Source of the DNA: an uncultured Collinsella sp.
GTDB taxonomy: Bacteria; Actinomycetota; Coriobacteriia; Coriobacteriales; Coriobacteriaceae
Direction: 5' to 3'
Length of the DNA: 5,326 nucleotides
Assembly (NCBI GenBank): GCA_958435545.1
Contig: CAUBGU010000085.1
Span: 1-5,326 of the forward strand
Part shown: positions 1-4,610 of the stretch, in pieces
Layout of the letters: each line of letters opens with the position of its first letter
How positions within the stretch are numbered: the first letter of the stretch is position 1
Position numbers and translations under genes: made by a program
Notes under the pieces: generated by a model
What the model saw: the letters and a program-made list of their open reading frames with translations, nothing else
Databases searched by the model: none
Told to the model about the DNA's origin: nothing

Positions 1-15
1 CGCGGCGCCGTGCAC

Positions 16-55
16 AAAAAACGACCGGAGCGCGGGGCGTCCGCGATCCGGTCGT
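16..55 (-). terminator. Intrinsic terminator downstream of ppaC
   Basis: Inverted repeat with outer arms at 21-29 and 47-55 (ACGACCGGA / TCCGGTCGT, 9 bp perfect). One mismatch follows, then five more GC-rich pairs (31-35 with 41-45) closing a 5-nt loop. Read on the minus strand, the stem is followed directly by six T residues (A run at 16-21 on the plus strand). This is a textbook Rho-independent terminator, beginning about 20 nt after the ppaC stop codon. Confidence 0.92.
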
Positions 56-74
56 GGCGTTTGGTCAACTAAAC

Positions 75-998
75 CTAGCAGGCGGCCATGATGGGGGCAG
101 CAACCTGCTTCTTACGGGAGAGGACGCCCGGCATCCAGACGCCGTCGTGCTCGTCGGCAATGCCCAGGCCCTTCTGAGCAGCCTCGGTCTCGCCCTCGAG
201 CAGGACCTGCGAGCCCTCCTCCATGATGTCGGTGATGCACAGGACAATGCCGTCAGCACCCTTCTCGGCGGCGTAGGCGCGCATGGCCTCGCGGATCTCG
301 TCGATCATACCGAGCGCACGGCTCTTGTCGACGGTCTCGTACTGGCCGATGAGCAGCTTCTTGCCGGCGGGCTCGAACATCTTGATGTCGTTGCCGACCA
401 TCTCGGCTGCGGTGAAGGAGCCGGACGGACGGGTGAGGAAGACTTCCATGCCAAACTTGACCGGGTCGACGCCCACCTGCTCGCCGAGCTTGGCGGCGAC
501 GGCGCGGTCGACATCGGTGGTGGTGGGGCTCTTGAGCATGAGCGTGTCGGTCATCATGGCCGAGAGCAGCAGCTTGGCCTGGACGTCGGAAAGCTCAACG
601 CCGAGCACGCCGGCGAGCTTGGTGACGATGGTGCAGCTGGAGCCCCAGGGCAGGCAGATGTAGTGCAGCGGGCCGGCGGTCTCGAAGTCGCCGATGCGGT
701 GATGATCGACAACGCCAAAGACCGTGGCGTCCTTAAGGCCGGCGACGGACTGGGCAGACTCGTTGTGGTCGGTGAGGACGACGAGCTGACCGGCCTCGAC
801 GGACTCGATCACGCGGGGCTCGGCGATGCCGGCGTCGGCGAGCAGCTTGGCGGACTCGGCCGGAAGCTGGCCCAGAGCGCAAGCCTCGTAGGTGTTGCCG
901 GCATACTCAACCTGGTTGAGCAGCTGGGACAGGACGACGGCGCTCATGATGGCGTCGTTATCGGGGTTCTGGTGACCAAAGACAAGAACGTTTGCCAT
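75..998 (-). CDS. ppaC: Manganese-dependent family II inorganic pyrophosphatase
   Basis: Cytoplasmic hydrolase that splits pyrophosphate into two phosphates, pulling biosynthetic reactions forward. The 307-residue product has the usual length of a family II (DHH superfamily) enzyme without regulatory CBS/DRTGG inserts. Visible signatures are the N-terminal GHQNPDNDAI with His9, Asp13 and Asp15, TDHNE with Asp77, the DHHR box at 98-101, and MMTDT with Asp151. Together these match the known Mn/Co ligand set (His9, Asp13, Asp15, Asp75, His97, Asp149 in Bacillus subtilis). The C-terminal domain holds RPSG at 190-193 and SRKKQV at 294-299, the substrate-clamping Arg/Lys segment. The ATG at 998 is chosen because GGAGGA (1004-1009) lies 5 nt upstream and the family motif starts at residue 8. 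The stop is TAG, with a second in-frame TAG two codons on. It lies downstream of the ROK kinase (147 bp gap) and ends before a strong terminator. Every key metal ligand is present, so activity is expected. Confidence 0.96.
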   Translation of the reverse strand: MANVLVFGHQNPDNDAIMSAVVLSQLLNQVEYAGNTYEACALGQLPAESAKLLADAGIAEPRVIESVEAGQLVVLTDHNESAQSVAGLKDATVFGVVDHHRIGDFETAGPLHYICLPWGSSCTIVTKLAGVLGVELSDVQAKLLLSAMMTDTLMLKSPTTTDVDRAVAAKLGEQVGVDPVKFGMEVFLTRPSGSFTAAEMVGNDIKMFEPAGKKLLIGQYETVDKSRALGMIDEIREAMRAYAAEKGADGIVLCITDIMEEGSQVLLEGETEAAQKGLGIADEHDGVWMPGVLSRKKQVAAPIMAAC

Positions 999-1036
999 GG
1001 ATATCCTCCACTTGATATGTGTACTTGGACGTAGCT

Positions 1037-1045
1037 ATGGTAGCA
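1037..1045 (-). promoter_or_regulatory. Possible extended -10 promoter element for ppaC
   Basis: On the minus strand the sequence reads TGCTACCAT, an extended -10 arrangement (TGn followed by TACCAT, 4 of 6 matches to TATAAT), about 39 nt upstream of the ppaC start. No good -35 box sits 16-18 nt further upstream; an extended -10 can partly compensate. This is a guess from consensus only. The rest of the 147 bp gap (999-1145) shows only the ppaC ribosome site and no convincing terminator for the upstream kinase. Confidence 0.3.
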
Positions 1046-1145
1046 CGCTGGCGCCGAGCCTTATGAGACGCAAGGGCCGCGGCGCAATTTGGGGCGAGCC
1101 TGGGGGCGAAGTCTGCCACCTTGTACCACCGCCCTCCTGCACCGA

Positions 1146-2099
1146 CTATTTACCGGCGGCGCGCAGGGCTACGTAGGCGGCACCGATGATGCCGGCGTCG
1201 TTTCCGAGCGAAGCGACCTTAATGGGCGTCTCGCGCGAGGCAGAGAGCGCGTACTGCTTAAAGTGCTCGCGAACCTTGTCGAGATAAACATCGGCCGAGG
1301 CAGACGCGCCGCCACCGATCAGGAACATCTCGGGGTCGACCACGTTGGCGATAAGCGCCAGGGCGCGGCCAAGGTAGTCGGCCATGGTGTCGGCTGCGGC
1401 CAGCGCAAGCTTGTCGCCCTCGCGGCAGGCCTGGAACACGTCCTTGGAATCGGAGGGGCCGGTGAGCTCAATGGGCTCGACGCCCGCCTTCTTGCACTCG
1501 GCAAGGTAGTTGCTCACCACGCCAGTGGCGCTGGAATACTGCTCCAGATGGCCATGGCCGCCACAGCCGCAGGTGCGCTTCTCAGCCGGGTTCAGGCACA
1601 TGTGGCCAATCTCACCGCCAGCACCCACAACGCCCGATACCACGTCGCCGTTGACGATTACGCCGCCGCCCACGCCGGTACCGATGGTGACCATCACGAC
1701 GTTCTGCACGCCCTTGGCAGAACCGAGCCAGGCCTCGCCCATGGCAGCGGCGTTGGCATCGTTCTCGTACTTAACGACCGCGTCGGGGCAGTGCTTTTGA
1801 ATGGCGATCCTCAGCTCGGGCAGGTTAATGGCAATGTTGGCCTTGACCTTGGCATCGCCCGATGCCGGGATGGGGCACGGAACGGCCAGGCCAATGCCCG
1901 CCACAAAGGCACGCGGAATCCGTGCCTTGGCGACCACCTGGTCGATAGCCTCGGTCACCGCGGCAAAGCCCGCAGCGTCAACGATGGGAGGCGTGGGCAC
2001 GCTGGCCTTGGCAAGCAGGTTGCCGTCCTCGTCGAACAGGCCCTCCTTAACCGAGGTGCCGCCGACGTCGATGCCGATGTAATACTGCTTAGGTTCCAT
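1146..2099 (-). CDS. ROK-family glucokinase
   Basis: Cytoplasmic sugar kinase of the ROK family, most likely ATP:glucose 6-phosphotransferase. The 317-residue length is normal for the family. The N-terminal phosphate-binding loop is IDVGGTSVKEG (10-20). The catalytic END motif is at 112-114, with Asp114 as the probable base, followed by ANAAAMGEAW. The second ATP loop is GTGVGGG (140-146). GGEIGH (161-166) supplies the conserved Glu163 and zinc-site His166. The zinc motif reads CGCGGHGHLEQ (177-187): Cys177 and Cys179 are present, but the usual third Cys (GCLE) is His184. GGG at 262-264 is the adenosine-site loop. Start: an in-frame ATG exists at 2126, but AAAGGTGG (2106-2113) sits 6 nt before the ATG at 2099 and the family alignment begins there. 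It stands after the PTS operon terminator, so it probably has its own promoter. It would phosphorylate glucose released by the GH1 enzyme. Glucose is inferred from the overall type; fructose, mannose or N-acetyl sugars are not excluded. Confidence 0.88.
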   Translation of the reverse strand: MEPKQYYIGIDVGGTSVKEGLFDEDGNLLAKASVPTPPIVDAAGFAAVTEAIDQVVAKARIPRAFVAGIGLAVPCPIPASGDAKVKANIAINLPELRIAIQKHCPDAVVKYENDANAAAMGEAWLGSAKGVQNVVMVTIGTGVGGGVIVNGDVVSGVVGAGGEIGHMCLNPAEKRTCGCGGHGHLEQYSSATGVVSNYLAECKKAGVEPIELTGPSDSKDVFQACREGDKLALAAADTMADYLGRALALIANVVDPEMFLIGGGASASADVYLDKVREHFKQYALSASRETPIKVASLGNDAGIIGAAYVALRAAGK

Positions 2100-2105
2100 G
2101 GGAGC

Positions 2106-2113
2106 CCACCTTT
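2106..2113 (-). promoter_or_regulatory. Ribosome binding site fixing the ROK kinase start
   Basis: AAAGGTGG on the minus strand lies 6 nt before the ATG at 2099. The alternative in-frame ATG at 2126 would add nine residues (MFKRERWAP) not expected in ROK kinases and has no comparable purine-rich site upstream, so the shorter product is preferred. Confidence 0.7.
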
Positions 2114-2121
2114 CTCGTTTA

Positions 2122-2149
2122 AACATTGCCTGTATGGTACCGCTCTCAA
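2122..2149 (-). promoter_or_regulatory. Weak candidate promoter for the ROK kinase
   Basis: On the minus strand TTGAGA (2144-2149, 5 of 6 matches to a -35 box) is followed after 16 nt by AATGTT (2122-2127, 3 of 6 matches to a -10 box). A start site near 2116 would give a very short leader. Another possible -10, TACCAT at 2134-2139, resembles the element before ppaC but lacks a clear -35. A promoter is expected here because a strong terminator separates this gene from the PTS operon, but its exact position is uncertain. Confidence 0.25.
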
Positions 2150-2152
2150 GGC

Positions 2153-2195
2153 AAAAACCTACCAAAAAGGGACAGGTTTGTTTTGGCAGGTTTTT
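2153..2195. repeat. Imperfect palindromic repeat, REP-like candidate
   Basis: Two 15-base arms, 2153-2167 (AAAAACCTACCAAAA) and 2181-2195 (TTTTGGCAGGTTTTT), are reverse complements except at one position, which becomes a G-U wobble in the minus-strand RNA. The 13-nt interval holds a further copy of the core, GGGACAGGTTTG, so CAGGTTT occurs at 2173-2179 and 2187-2193 and a near-copy in inverse orientation at 2154-2160. It lies between the PTS operon terminator and the kinase start, upstream of the candidate promoter. The inverted repeat is directly visible. That it is a dispersed REP-type element is inference from its extragenic location and core sequence; an operator for a regulator is the main alternative. 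Confidence 0.6.
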
Positions 2196-2244
2196 TCTGG
2201 GGTAACGCAATTGGCTGCCCAACAGGCCGCGCAAGACCATCCCC

Positions 2245-2282
2245 AAAAATAAAGGCGCCGGGAGGCGGAGGCTCCCGGCGCC
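2245..2282 (-). terminator. Intrinsic terminator of the PTS operon
   Basis: Perfect 11-bp GC-rich inverted repeat (GGCGCCGGGAG at 2254-2264 with CTCCCGGCGCC at 2272-2282) around a 7-nt loop. On the minus strand it is followed by TTTATTTTT (2245-2253). It begins about 58 nt after the EIIA stop codon and ends the GH1-EIIC-EIIB-EIIA transcript. Between the stop and this hairpin there is only a small 5-bp dyad, GGACC/GGTCC at 2308-2321. No strong hairpin plus T run is seen on the plus strand, so it acts in the minus direction. Confidence 0.93.
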
Positions 2283-2340
2283 CGTCAAAGGGACTGTGTT
2301 GTCTGTTGGACCGCACGGTCCGTCGCGGCGATAACGCCGA

Positions 2341-2673
2341 CTAGGCCTGAAGTGCCTGCAGCTGCTTGTGAACCTCGATGAGCTCCGTCGCCATGACGCG
2401 CATGGTCTCGGTGCCGGCCATCTGGTCCTCGGCATGCAGCAAAATCAACGGGGCCTCGCCGTTACGCTCGCCGTTGGCCTCCTTCTTCAGAAGCCCCATG
2501 TGAACATCGTGGCCACCGTTATAGGCCTCGTCGCCCTGCTTGATAAGCTCCTCGGCGGCGTCAAAATCGCCCTCCTTGGCCTTTTGCACGGCATTGATGT
2601 ACATGCTCTTGGCGGTACCGACGTAGCTGATGATCTCGAAGCAGGTCATCTGCAGTTCGTTCATATCCTCCAT
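2341..2673 (-). CDS. PTS lactose/cellobiose-family EIIA
   Basis: Soluble phosphocarrier of the lactose/cellobiose PTS: it takes phosphate from HPr on a histidine and passes it to EIIB. The 110-residue product matches the all-helical, trimeric IIA-Lac fold in length. The ILLHAEDQM segment carries the phosphorylated His80, with Asp83 three residues on, the same spacing as His78 and Asp81 in Lactococcus LacA (Asp81 binds the trimer-core metal). The N-terminal helix has the family wording CFEIISYVGTAKSMYINAVQ, followed by AKEGDFDAAEELI. Start choice: a GTG at 2682 directly follows the EIIB stop but has no ribosome site. The ATG at 2673 has AGGTG 6 nt upstream. The ATG at 2664 has GGAGG only 2 nt away, which is too close. 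It is the last gene of the operon, 9 nt after EIIB, so translational coupling is likely. Cellobiose rather than lactose or chitobiose is inferred only from the neighbours. Confidence 0.93.
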   Translation of the reverse strand: MEDMNELQMTCFEIISYVGTAKSMYINAVQKAKEGDFDAAEELIKQGDEAYNGGHDVHMGLLKKEANGERNGEAPLILLHAEDQMAGTETMRVMATELIEVHKQLQALQA

Positions 2674-2679
2674 GCGGAG

Positions 2680-2684
2680 CACCT
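2680..2684 (-). promoter_or_regulatory. Ribosome binding site overlapping the EIIB stop
   Basis: AGGTG on the minus strand overlaps the final two bases of the EIIB TAG stop codon and lies 6 nt before the ATG at 2673. This decides the EIIA start among three in-frame candidates (2682, 2673, 2664) and suggests that ribosomes finishing EIIB re-initiate on EIIA. Confidence 0.55.
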
Positions 2685-2985
2685 AGCCCATCACGCTGAC
2701 GCAGTGGTCGATGATGCCGGCAGCGTTCATGCGGCCGTAGTCGACCATGTTGATGACCTCGACCGGAAAACGACCGGCGGCCTCCTTCTCAAAATCGCCC
2801 TTGGTGTAGCCGATCTGCGGACCAAGCAGCAACATGTCGCACTCGTCCAGGTGATCGTGGGCCTCGTTCATGGGACGAGCCTCGACCTCAATATCCAGAC
2901 CACGGTTTGCAACCTCGGCCTGCATCTTCTGGACCAGCAGGCTCGTGGACATGCCGGCATTGCAGCAGAGCATGATCTTCTTCAT
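2683..2985 (-). CDS. PTS lactose/cellobiose-family EIIB
   Basis: Cytoplasmic phosphocarrier that accepts phosphate from EIIA on a cysteine and gives it to the sugar bound by EIIC. The 100-residue length is typical of stand-alone EIIB-Cel proteins. The phosphocysteine loop is CCNAGMSTSLL (7-17). By alignment with the CSAGMSTSLL loop of E. coli ChbB, Cys8 is the active residue; Cys7 is an extra neighbouring cysteine. A second family segment, LLLGPQIGY (52-60), and PVEVIN (74-79) follow, all as expected for this fold. The ATG at 2985 has AAGGAGG (2991-2997) 5 nt upstream. A small hairpin stands 4 nt before that site. It lies 161 bp after EIIC, unusually far for a PTS operon, and is nearly contiguous with EIIA. 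No defect is seen. Confidence 0.95.
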   Translation of the reverse strand: MKKIMLCCNAGMSTSLLVQKMQAEVANRGLDIEVEARPMNEAHDHLDECDMLLLGPQIGYTKGDFEKEAAGRFPVEVINMVDYGRMNAAGIIDHCVSVMG

Positions 2986-3001
2986 GGTTTCCTCCTTATA
3001 A

Positions 3002-3016
3002 CTGCGCGGCGCGCAG
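3002..3016 (-). other. Small hairpin just upstream of the EIIB ribosome site
   Basis: CTGCGC (3002-3007) and GCGCAG (3011-3016) form a 6-bp stem with a 3-nt loop. In the minus-strand transcript it ends 4 nt before the AAGGAGG of EIIB. It does not mask the ribosome site itself. It may protect a processed 5' end or help keep the site single-stranded. A nearby dyad, ACAAC/GTTGT at 3020-3031, could be an operator or chance. Function is inference. Confidence 0.4.
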
Positions 3017-3086
3017 ACGACAACTGGTTGTATTCCTTGCGGCTATTGTGCCCGCTCCCCTGTATCTTTACGCAAGGGAGAGAGCC

Positions 3087-3117
3087 GCGGGCACCGGCAC
3101 CGCGTACCGGCGCCCGC
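3087..3117 (-). other. GC-rich intercistronic hairpin between EIIC and EIIB
   Basis: GCGGGC (3087-3092) pairs with GCCCGC (3112-3117). After one A-C mismatch, CCGG (3094-3097) pairs with CCGG (3107-3110), leaving a 9-nt loop. It starts 29 nt after the EIIC stop codon in the transcript. No T run follows, so it is not an intrinsic terminator. Such structures often mark the 3' end of a stabilised upstream mRNA segment. A competing pairing (AGCCGC 3083-3088 with GCGGCT 3039-3044) overlaps its edge by two bases. Confidence 0.5.
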
Positions 3118-3146
3118 AAAGGTGAAAGGGACGAACGTTAGGCGTT

Positions 3147-4490
3147 CTACTCGGCGAGAGCCTCCTGCTTGGCGATTGCCTTCTCGGAAATCTTCATAAA
3201 GGGCAGGTAGACGGCCATGCCAATGACAATCTCGAGAGCCTGCCACACGCCGGCGCGCCAGTCAAAGCCCGTAGCGAGCAGGGCATTGATGACGGGAGGC
3301 ATGGTCCAGGGCACCTGGGCGATGCAGGGGCTGATGATGCCTGCGCAGGTAAGGCCATAGGTGATGCCGATGAACAGATCGGGAAGAAGGACGAACGGGA
3401 TCATGAGCGGCAGGTTGTACACGATGGGGTAACCGTAGATAACCGGCTCGTTGATGTTGAACAGACCAGGCAGGATAGCCATCTTGGAAACGGTCTCGGA
3501 AGCCTTGTTCTTGGAGAACAGGAGCGTGTCGAGCAGAAGCATGAGGGTGCAGCCCGAGCCGCCGATGAGGGCGAAGCTGTTAACGATCTGCATGTTCATG
3601 TAGTGATCGGGCTGGATGGTGCCACCGGCGGCAAAGGTAGCCATGTTGTCGACGATGAGCATGGTCAGGATCGGCTCGACGGTAGCGCCAGAGATGGTGG
3701 ACTGGTGAATACCGACGCAGAACAGCAGGTTAGCAAGGGTGTAGATGAGGATAACAGCCCACGGACCGGCGTTCATGATGCTCTTGAGCGGGTTGGAGAT
3801 GCACGTGGAGATGATGGTGCACAGATCGGTGCCGGCGCACACGGCGAGCAGGGCTGCGGCAAGAGCGAAGATCGCGAGGTTGAGCAGCATCGGGATCATG
3901 ACGTTGAAGGAGTTGGAGACCGCGGGAGGCACGCCCTCGCCCAGCTTAACCTTGAGCTTCTCGACGCCAGAAATCTTGATGAAGAGCGAGACGGAAAGCA
4001 GGGCGATGATAATAGCCGAGAACAGACCGTTGGTGCCGGTGTTGGCAGTCGAAAGGGCGCCCGTGACCTCGGCGGAGGTGATCTTGTCGGTGAGCAGCGG
4101 GCTCGTGGCGGCAAGCGAGGCGGTGATCTGCTGCGGCATCATGATGACGAAAGCAGAGATAGCGACGACCACGCAAGCGAGCGGGTTATCGAAACGCTTG
4201 TTCTTAGCGAGGCTGTAGCCAATCAATCCGGCCAAGATAATGGCAGAGACGTTGAGGGTACCCAGCGTAATTGCCGAACCCCACGTCTGAAGGTTGGCAA
4301 GGCCCGCCGCATCGAGCGGGAACAGAGGGAACACGACGTTGTTAATAAGAACCGCGATACCCGCAAGGATATAGAGCGGCGTGATGGTCGCGAAGGCGTC
4401 ACGCAGGGAACGCAGGTGAACCTGGTTTCCCACCTTCGCAGAGACCTCGGCAAACTTGTCGAGGAAGCTCTTTCCGTTGTCACTGGCCAT
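3147..4490 (-). CDS. PTS lactose/cellobiose-family EIIC permease
   Basis: Integral membrane component that binds the beta-glucoside outside, carries it through the inner membrane and presents it for phosphorylation by EIIB. At 447 residues it is full length for the family. The amphipathic N-terminus (1-30) leads into hydrophobic segments at about 33-57, 77-95, 103-119, 155-171, 195-219, 243-261, 270-282, 304-325, 360-379 and 412-431. Family motifs are GVPPAVSNSF (186-195), VGIHQS (259-264) with His262, INEPVIYGYPIVYN (346-359) with Glu348, and VPWTMPPVINALLATG (393-408). By analogy with the Bacillus cereus ChbC structure (His250 and Glu334, 84 apart; here 86 apart), His262 and Glu348 are the likely sugar-contact and phosphoryl-transfer residues. 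GIHQ for GIHG and YNLPLM for LNPLLM are mild departures that may reflect substrate choice. The ATG at 4490 has AGGAG (4496-4500) 5 nt upstream. It follows the GH1 gene by 120 bp. Confidence 0.95.
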   Translation of the reverse strand: MASDNGKSFLDKFAEVSAKVGNQVHLRSLRDAFATITPLYILAGIAVLINNVVFPLFPLDAAGLANLQTWGSAITLGTLNVSAIILAGLIGYSLAKNKRFDNPLACVVVAISAFVIMMPQQITASLAATSPLLTDKITSAEVTGALSTANTGTNGLFSAIIIALLSVSLFIKISGVEKLKVKLGEGVPPAVSNSFNVMIPMLLNLAIFALAAALLAVCAGTDLCTIISTCISNPLKSIMNAGPWAVILIYTLANLLFCVGIHQSTISGATVEPILTMLIVDNMATFAAGGTIQPDHYMNMQIVNSFALIGGSGCTLMLLLDTLLFSKNKASETVSKMAILPGLFNINEPVIYGYPIVYNLPLMIPFVLLPDLFIGITYGLTCAGIISPCIAQVPWTMPPVINALLATGFDWRAGVWQALEIVIGMAVYLPFMKISEKAIAKQEALAE

Positions 4491-4572
4491 GATTGCTCCT
4501 AACTTTCAAATCCGGCCTTTTCCTATGCGCACGGTGGTCTGTCGCCCTCTGCCACCAGATGTGCCATGTGTT

Positions 4573-4605
4573 GCGCGCAGCGGCGCGCGGTCTGGGCGTT
4601 CGCCC
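4573..4605 (-). other. Paired hairpins after the GH1 gene
   Basis: Two adjacent short stems lie just after the GH1 stop in the minus-strand transcript: GGGC/GCCC at 4594-4605 with a 4-nt loop, then GCGCGC/GCGCGC at 4573-4588 with a 4-nt loop. No T run follows, so termination is not supported and read-through into EIIC is expected. The rest of the 120 bp gap shows only the EIIC ribosome site and a loose GGTGG/CCACC dyad at 4533-4556. Confidence 0.35.
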
Positions 4606-4610
4606 GTTCG

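Noticed and set aside
54..1034. 326-codon open frame on the plus strand opposite ppaC
   Set aside because: It is the reverse shadow of a clear family II pyrophosphatase, has a Gly/Leu/Asp-rich composition with no domain, and open antisense frames are expected in GC-rich genes.
1100..1145. GGTGG/GGTAC-rich stretch resembling a T-box signature on the minus strand
   Set aside because: The sequence reads GGTGGTACAAGGTGG and lacks the T-box consensus AGGGTGGNACCGCG, a stem I and a terminator hairpin; it also lies right behind the kinase stop and before a pyrophosphatase, not an aminoacyl-tRNA synthetase or amino acid gene.
2153..2195. Palindrome read as a second terminator
   Set aside because: The T-rich tract is part of the paired arm and the stem is AT-rich, so it does not have terminator architecture; it also lies upstream of the kinase coding region.
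1089..2252. 387-codon open frame on the plus strand opposite the ROK kinase
   Set aside because: Its length comes from the codon bias of the kinase, it runs through the REP-like repeat and a terminator, and it has no recognisable motif.
2308..2321. GGACCGCACGGTCC dyad after the EIIA stop
   Set aside because: It is a 5-bp stem without a T run, followed by a far stronger terminator; most likely chance in GC-rich sequence.
2100..2435. N-terminal extension of the ROK kinase frame up to 2435
   Set aside because: It would run through the intrinsic terminator and overlap the EIIA gene; the ribosome site and family alignment place the start at 2099.
3603..4502. 299-codon and 157-codon plus-strand open frames opposite EIIC
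   Set aside because: They are low-complexity shadows rich in Arg, Glu, Asp and Gly, antisense to a membrane protein with every family motif, and have no supporting ribosome site.
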